Virus record (IMG/VR): IMGVR_UViG_3300008954_000227
Span: 1 to 27,556 of that record
From: a virus
Length of the DNA stretch: 27,556 bases
Direction: 5' to 3' (one strand)
How positions within the stretch are numbered: position 1 is the stretch's first letter; each line of letters starts with the position of its first letter. Under the pieces are notes generated by a model, which was not told where the DNA came from, did no database searches, and saw only the letters and a program-made list of their open reading frames with translations. Shown here piece by piece: positions 23,779 to 27,556 of the stretch. Both the position numbers and the translations under genes were made by a program.

Positions 23779-23977
23779 TCTCAATCCCCTCGATTAACTT
23801 ATCTAAATAGTGTTGCGCCTTATGTAGGTCTACAATACCGTTCTTTTCTTTGTAGCGACACACGTACTTAATAACGTTGCCCTCTAAGTAACCAAGGTTG
23901 TTTGCGACTATGAAGTCCCAAGGCTGAATGTCAGTCTGGTAGTGTTTACCGCTGATTTGCCTATCGTTTGCTGCCAT
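23735..23977 (-). CDS. DUF3310 protein
   Basis: The 80-residue protein contains the DUF3310 signature in order: KHYQTDIQPWDFI, then LGYLEGNVIKYVCRYKEKNG, then DLHKAQHYLDKLIE (about residues 11-64). This helical domain is widespread in phage genomes, sometimes called a nucleotide kinase-like or SaV-like protein, and its biochemical role is not settled. It starts immediately after the HNH stop (TAAATG, with GGGAG in front) and its C-terminal tail overlaps the helicase start, so it is translated within the nuclease/helicase operon. The last 15 residues are variable and acidic. Confidence 0.85.
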   Translation of the reverse strand: MAANDRQISGKHYQTDIQPWDFIVANNLGYLEGNVIKYVCRYKEKNGIVDLHKAQHYLDKLIEGIENASLEKEEGVSTTD

Positions 23978-24250
23978 TTACTTTCTCCCTTTTTTATACA
24001 TCTCCGGGTTCTTCTTTCTCCACCCTCTATTTGTTTTCTGACTAACCACTCGTGTGTTTGAGTCTTTACCACTACCGCCTTTCGCTAGAGGCTTTTTGTG
24101 GTCAACGTCTTTGCCGTCTCCCTTTTTAACTGTACCTTTTGCTAGTGCGTGTCGTCTCGCTTTGTTCTGCAGTACACGTTTCTTCTGCACCGACGGTTTC
24201 TTGTTGTACGCCGCTTTGGTTTTAAGCGACTTAGCTGATGTCTTTGGCAT
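23978..24250 (-). CDS. Small basic HNH-type endonuclease
   Basis: The 90-residue protein is very Lys-rich. Its core, DGKDVDHKKPLAKGGSGKDS followed by NTRVVSQKTNRG, matches the compact HNH fold of small phage HNH proteins: D50-H51 with K/P turn, N65 before RVV, and N74 in the final helix. No Cys zinc knuckle is present. A strong AAGGAGG precedes ATG 24250, and the start overlaps the VRR-NUC end by 20 bases. Such small HNH proteins nick or cut DNA; whether this one works alone or with the adjacent nucleases is unknown. A homing endonuclease is less likely because it is neatly embedded in an overlapping gene cluster. Confidence 0.72.
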   Translation of the reverse strand: MPKTSAKSLKTKAAYNKKPSVQKKRVLQNKARRHALAKGTVKKGDGKDVDHKKPLAKGGSGKDSNTRVVSQKTNRGWRKKNPEMYKKGRK

Positions 24251-24530
24251 TGATGGCCTCCTTAACTTGTTCTACGTCGTCAACTACAATAGCCATACCG
24301 CCTGCCTTGTTGATACCGGCAATCTCTCGGTCTTGGTTTGGAGTTGTGTTCTTTAACTTACCCGGTGCTTTAGTTTCAAAAGCCATGAAACGACCTTTGT
24401 AACATATTAGTATGTCCGGACAACCCGAACGTCCCATACCGTTTGAAACCGGCATATAGTACCAAGCGCCTATAGATACTAAATACTCTTTTACTTTCTT
24501 TTTGACTTTACCTTCCGGTGTCATACCCAT
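24231..24530 (-). CDS. VRR-NUC nuclease
   Basis: The 99-residue protein has the VRR-NUC (PD-(D/E)XK superfamily) pattern: E6 in the first helix (TPEGKVKKKVKEYL), SGCPDI with D39, and MAFETKAPG with E52 and K54, then a final helix region QDREIAGINKAGGMAIVVDD. These residues bind metal and cut DNA, often at branched structures. It is stand-alone, as often seen in phages, and occurs three genes upstream of an SNF2 helicase, a frequent partnership. The gap to the Cas4-like gene is three bases and the next gene overlaps it, implying one transcript. Catalytic residues are intact. Confidence 0.88.
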   Translation of the reverse strand: MGMTPEGKVKKKVKEYLVSIGAWYYMPVSNGMGRSGCPDILICYKGRFMAFETKAPGKLKNTTPNQDREIAGINKAGGMAIVVDDVEQVKEAINAKDIS

Positions 24531-24533
24531 AGC

Positions 24534-25205
24534 TTATACCCCACAAAATTCACAAAGTTTATTTCCTACCGGACACCAGTTGCGACATAACCCCGAAGGT
24601 TTAGCTTGCCACTTATCTGTAGCAAACGCCGTACCTAGTCGCTCTGTCCTTGGTAAAAACTCTGCCCATATGTCTGTGATGTCGTCACGAGTGTAGGTCT
24701 CCTTGTCAAACTTACCGACCTTAAGCCAAATGAAACCACACACTATCTTGTCTACCCAAGGGTAATGTATGAACGCTAGTGCGGCGAATAGTTTTAACTG
24801 GTCTGAGTCCGGCTTGTGTTTGCCCGTTTTCCAATCTAATAGGTACGCTGTCTCTGAACCAACGACACCGATGTCGACGATACCTCTACACCATACGTCC
24901 TTCGCCATCCACTTAGTAGGACGGAAGTTACTATTAATAGCCATCTGCTTCTCAACGATGCGCTTGCCTTCATATGTAAATATCTTATCTACGTACTTGG
25001 CGTACTTCTTTAGGTCGTCGGGTAGTTGCGCCTTTTTATTGGCGTAGTCCTCAAGGTGCTTGTGCACTTTGTTACCCCAAATAGAGGCTTCGTGTTGTTT
25101 CTCAGTAGCCTCTCGCGTTACTCTTGTCAGTTGGTATCTGCGCGGGCAAGTCTCAAACGCTGTTAACGCTGAGTAACTCCACGGTTTAGTTAAAGTCGAT
25201 TTCAT
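24534..25205 (-). CDS. Cas4/RecB-like PD-(D/E)XK exonuclease with probable Fe-S cluster
   Basis: The 223-residue protein begins with SYSALTAFETCPRRYQL (C20), followed by GNKVHKHLE (H48), GIVDIG (D111), LLDWKTGK (D124, K126) and QLKLFA (Q136). This is the RecB/Cas4/AddB-type nuclease order. The C-terminus carries C207, C211, C218 and C221 in LCRNWCPVGNKLCEFCGV; N-terminal C20 with C-terminal Cys can hold a 4Fe-4S cluster as in Cas4. No CRISPR array or other cas gene is in the window, so this is a stand-alone phage exonuclease for end resection, recombination or host DNA breakdown. Its ATG overlaps the small upstream ORF by 20 bases. Confidence 0.85.
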   Translation of the reverse strand: MKSTLTKPWSYSALTAFETCPRRYQLTRVTREATEKQHEASIWGNKVHKHLEDYANKKAQLPDDLKKYAKYVDKIFTYEGKRIVEKQMAINSNFRPTKWMAKDVWCRGIVDIGVVGSETAYLLDWKTGKHKPDSDQLKLFAALAFIHYPWVDKIVCGFIWLKVGKFDKETYTRDDITDIWAEFLPRTERLGTAFATDKWQAKPSGLCRNWCPVGNKLCEFCGV

Positions 25206-25347
25206 CTAGTTCCTCACCCTTGTTTTTGTACACTTCGATACGCTTACGTAAATAGTACTCGTAAGCATCATCGTAGTTCGCTCCGCCTAGTGCGGCTCTT
25301 TCAGCATATTCTGCGGCTTGTTCTTCGCATATCTCTAAGTAGTCCAT
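25186..25347 (-). CDS. 53-residue acidic protein, unknown
   Basis: This ORF encodes MDYLEICEEQAAEYAERAAL, then GGANYDDAYEYYLRKR and an acidic/basic tail ending in IDFN. ATG 25347 has GAGGAA immediately upstream, and its stop lies inside the next gene (20-base overlap), as usual for coupled phage genes. The product is helical and charged with regularly spaced Tyr and Ala, with one Cys. I do not recognise a family. Placement between polymerase and exonuclease suggests a small nuclease or replication accessory, but that is context only. Confidence 0.65.
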   Translation of the reverse strand: MDYLEICEEQAAEYAERAALGGANYDDAYEYYLRKRIEVYKNKGEELDEIDFN

Positions 25348-25433
25348 AGTTCCTCAAAAGTTTAGTTGGTTACTCCCCCAAGTCTCTAAAAGAGTGTACC
25401 CTAACATTATGATTGTAGGGTACTAATTTACAT
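25348..25433 (-). promoter_or_regulatory. Gap with perfect hairpin GTACCCTA/TAGGGTAC
   Basis: In the 86 bases between the polymerase stop and the 53-residue ORF, GTACCCTA (25396-25403) and TAGGGTAC (25416-25423) form a perfect 8-base stem with a 12-base loop. No T tract follows it on the - strand; a small CTCT/AGAG stem does. The half-site AATGTTAGGGTA recurs as AATGTTTAGGGTA in the AlpA-like promoter, so this may be a regulatory site rather than a terminator. A weak -10-like TACACT sits right after the half-site but lacks a -35 box. Confidence 0.5.
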
Positions 25434-27395
25434 TTATTTAGCGTCGCCGTATGTGTCAGCGATGTCGCCTTCGCTCCACGTAAGGAGTTCCGGCCACCAT
25501 GTTGGAGGTGTTCGCATTATGCGCTGTACGGTGTCTAGTGTCTCTTGTGCCTTGTCTTCCGGTACGACGTAAACCAACTCATCGTGTACTGTTAGCGCAG
25601 GTATTAACCCCGTCTCTCGTTGCATATCTAATGCGTTGTCGGCGATTACATGTCGGGCTAGATGTTGCACGATGTTCTCCACAATCTTACCTGCATAAAT
25701 CCTTGCCTTGTTACGACCGTCACCGTAGATGAACTCACTTCTACCCGTCTCCTCGTTTACTTCTGTTCGAAGGTTAGGATATCTGATTACACCTTTAGGG
25801 GTTTGAAGTCCTTCCGGTGTTGGGTACACCATGCCCCAAGGGTCTACTGCTCCGCCCTCTGCTCCTCGCATAATAGTAGGTAGTACATTATGACACCTAC
25901 GCCACGCTCTAGTGATGTCTGAGTAACTCATTCTCCACGTATCTACAATCTCTTTAGACTCCTCTAAGTTGATATCTACACCACCCATAGTCTTCGCTAC
26001 TGTTTGGAACGTAATATGCCCTGCTCCAAAACCTAGTCCGAGGTGGGCGACCTTACCTACTTGACGTTGTTCTTTCGTCACTTCGTCGGGGTTGACCTCG
26101 TACAACTTACTAGCGAAGTCCTTGTACAAGTCTGCGTTCTCAACGTCTTCTTGGAACAGCTCCATGCTTGATGGAACTTGCCATAGGAAGTGGTTAACCC
26201 TCAACTCAATACCCGATAAGTCAGCAACAACTACCTTGTAGCCTGGTGGAGCTCTAAGCGATTTACGTAGTGCATCTGATAATTTAGGTTTGTATGGGTT
26301 GATACGTGGAAGGTTCTGCGGGTTGTAACCCCAGCCACTCCAACGCCCAGTTGTGTCCGCTCCGTAGTACTTCAAAGGGATAGGAACCTTGTGCTGTGGG
26401 TGCGCCTCTGCGGCGGTTAGAAACGCTTGTATTCGCGTCTGAAGTATCGTACTCTTAGCGTCAAGCCTCGCGTTGGCAGCGACGGCTACTAACGGGTTCT
26501 CATGCTCTTGCATTGCGATGAACGCTTCATCTGTTTTCGCTAGGGCAGGTATCTCTTTTTCAGTCCTTGGAGATATCTTCGTAGGTACTTCTACCCCTAA
26601 CGACTCTAGGAACTTACCGAACTTCGGCGCCGACGAAAGTAGTTTTAGTACTTGCTCGACGGCTTCATCTTCCTCTGCTTCTAATGCGGACTCGTCAAAC
26701 GTACCATGGGGTAATCGGAACCCAGCGGTGTACACGCCCATCTGTTTCGATGCTTCTAGTAGTGCGGTACGTTTTCTCTCAACTTCTTCTACCAAGGTGT
26801 TATTCAGTAAATCGTCGTCGCAATCAAACTGAGGCTCAATGAGCATACGTATCGTCATGTCTATCAGTAGTATCTCGGGCTTCTTAGTCTGCGGTATGAG
26901 TTGTCGCAACAGTCCGTAGCATTGGTCAACGTCCTCTTTGTTGTACACGCCCATGTCTTTAATCTCTTGCTCAGTAAAGTCACATAGGTGTCTACCCTTG
27001 GTCTGCAACAATGCGAAGTTGTCTTTCTTGCCTAAGCGGTAGTGCTGAACCAACTTGGCTAACGACAGTCCTACATCTTTAGCGTGGATAGGTCGAGCCA
27101 TCGCCAAGGTACAACCCCATAGTTTTGGGTTAATGTCTAAACGCCACGATAAAATCATAGAGTCGAACCCCGATAGGTTGTGCCCTACTACCCAATACTG
27201 TGACCAATCTACTTTCGCGCAGTATTCCTTTACGTTTTCCTCACCGAAAATTACTTCGGTTTCCTCATCGTTGAACTTAAACGCACAACTAATGATTTCG
27301 GTGTCGGGGTGCATACAGTATGCGATAGGTGACATCTTGGTTAGGGAGTGGCCAACGTCCCAAAAGGTCTCTAGGTCTACTGTACAAATATTCAT
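25434..27395 (-). CDS. polA: Family A DNA polymerase with 3'-5' exonuclease
   Basis: The 653-residue protein has an N-terminal DnaQ-type proofreading domain: ExoI VDLET (D7, E9), ExoII GHNLSGFD (N73, D78), ExoIII YNKEDVD (Y151, D155). The polymerase domain follows: DTTGRWSG (about 347-354), motif A ADLSGIELRV (D392), motif B RQVGKVAHLGLGFG (R444, K448) and motif C VHDELV (H604, D605). There is no 5'-3' exonuclease domain, the normal form for phages. In motif B the residue equivalent to E. coli Phe762 is Leu452 and the Tyr766 equivalent is Phe456. It replicates the phage genome with the primase-helicase and SSB. AAGGAG precedes ATG 27395, whose ATGA overlaps the upstream stop. Confidence 0.95.
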   Translation of the reverse strand: MNICTVDLETFWDVGHSLTKMSPIAYCMHPDTEIISCAFKFNDEETEVIFGEENVKEYCAKVDWSQYWVVGHNLSGFDSMILSWRLDINPKLWGCTLAMARPIHAKDVGLSLAKLVQHYRLGKKDNFALLQTKGRHLCDFTEQEIKDMGVYNKEDVDQCYGLLRQLIPQTKKPEILLIDMTIRMLIEPQFDCDDDLLNNTLVEEVERKRTALLEASKQMGVYTAGFRLPHGTFDESALEAEEDEAVEQVLKLLSSAPKFGKFLESLGVEVPTKISPRTEKEIPALAKTDEAFIAMQEHENPLVAVAANARLDAKSTILQTRIQAFLTAAEAHPQHKVPIPLKYYGADTTGRWSGWGYNPQNLPRINPYKPKLSDALRKSLRAPPGYKVVVADLSGIELRVNHFLWQVPSSMELFQEDVENADLYKDFASKLYEVNPDEVTKEQRQVGKVAHLGLGFGAGHITFQTVAKTMGGVDINLEESKEIVDTWRMSYSDITRAWRRCHNVLPTIMRGAEGGAVDPWGMVYPTPEGLQTPKGVIRYPNLRTEVNEETGRSEFIYGDGRNKARIYAGKIVENIVQHLARHVIADNALDMQRETGLIPALTVHDELVYVVPEDKAQETLDTVQRIMRTPPTWWPELLTWSEGDIADTYGDAK

Positions 27396-27556
27396 TCGTT
27401 CTCCTTGTACGGTTTAATCCTATACTCCTCGTCTTCGAACCACAAAGGTGTTGAGTCGCAGTCTACCCACTTGGCGTACTTCTTATCACAGCACAGTTTG
27501 TGTTTCTTCTGTACAGTGTAACCTTCAGCCCAAGCGTGAATTACTTCTGCGTGTTT
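27392..27556 (-). CDS. Conserved phage protein, C-terminal part (cut by window end)
   Basis: The frame is open to the right edge and gives 54 residues starting KHAEVIHAWAEGYTVQKKHK and ending TPLWFEDEEYRIKPYKENE. The HAEVIHAWAEG start and W-x..-EYRIKP end match a small phage protein family I have seen often and that is normally unannotated. Two adjacent Cys (LCCDKK) are present. Its stop overlaps the polymerase start by ATGA, so it precedes polA in the same transcript. Only a few N-terminal residues are probably missing. Confidence 0.7.
   Translation of the reverse strand, partial: KHAEVIHAWAEGYTVQKKHKLCCDKKYAKWVDCDSTPLWFEDEEYRIKPYKENE

Noticed and set aside
24534-25205. Cas4-like gene as a sign of a CRISPR-Cas system
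   Set aside because: No repeat-spacer array and no other cas gene are present in the window; stand-alone Cas4-like nucleases are common in phages.

Overview
This window reads as part of a tailed bacteriophage genome with a short-tailed (podovirus-like) virion, most likely marine and infecting a Gram-negative host. The host guess is inference. It rests on bacterial Shine-Dalgarno sites, sigma70-like promoters and gene families I know from marine podoviruses. Genes are tightly packed, often with ATGA stop/start overlaps. No integrase, RNA polymerase, terminase, portal or capsid gene is visible; these would lie outside the window.

Left arm (1-16775, all + strand): virion genes. It starts with the tail end of a membrane protein and three tiny ORFs, one of them a Met-rich membrane miniprotein. 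Next come a tail nozzle-like protein, a fibre/host-recognition protein with a FN3-like domain and eight 10-residue repeats, and two small MSYG-type tail proteins. A 371-residue protein built from an internal duplication follows. Then come a GNAT-like internal protein, a T7 gp14-like internal virion protein, a second internal virion protein, and a giant 2922-residue protein. The giant protein carries hallmarks of large polyvalent proteins: an HEVGVH metallopeptidase-like block, an ADP-ribosyltransferase-like block and a PLMRFG (PLxRFG) motif. By position it is probably the largest protein ejected into the cell.

Middle (16776-17044): a 269-base convergent non-coding region with a strong + strand terminator and a chain of hairpins and palindromes.

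Right arm (17045-27556, all - strand, so read from the right end leftwards): DNA metabolism. In transcription order: an unrecognised protein cut by the window end, a family A DNA polymerase with 3'-5' exonuclease, a 53-residue ORF, a Cas4/RecB-like nuclease with a probable Fe-S cluster, a VRR-NUC nuclease, an HNH nuclease, a DUF3310 protein and an SNF2-type helicase. Then a clear sigma70 promoter precedes an AlpA-like regulator, a conserved unknown protein, a zinc-ribbon protein, a gp2.5-like ssDNA-binding protein, a UUCG terminator and finally an AEP primase-DUF927 helicase fusion.

The polymerase, SSB, zinc protein and primase-helicase look like one replisome: SSB and zinc protein share an acidic C-terminal tail, and zinc protein and primase share an NPFAAA motif. 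The nuclease/helicase block may serve recombination, repair or host-DNA breakdown. The polymerase has Leu at the position equivalent to E. coli Pol I Phe762, a variant linked in the viral-ecology literature to slower, possibly temperate-leaning replication. The most notable items are the giant polyvalent virion protein, the shared tail and motif of the replication proteins, and the near-identical hairpins bracketing the primase-helicase gene.
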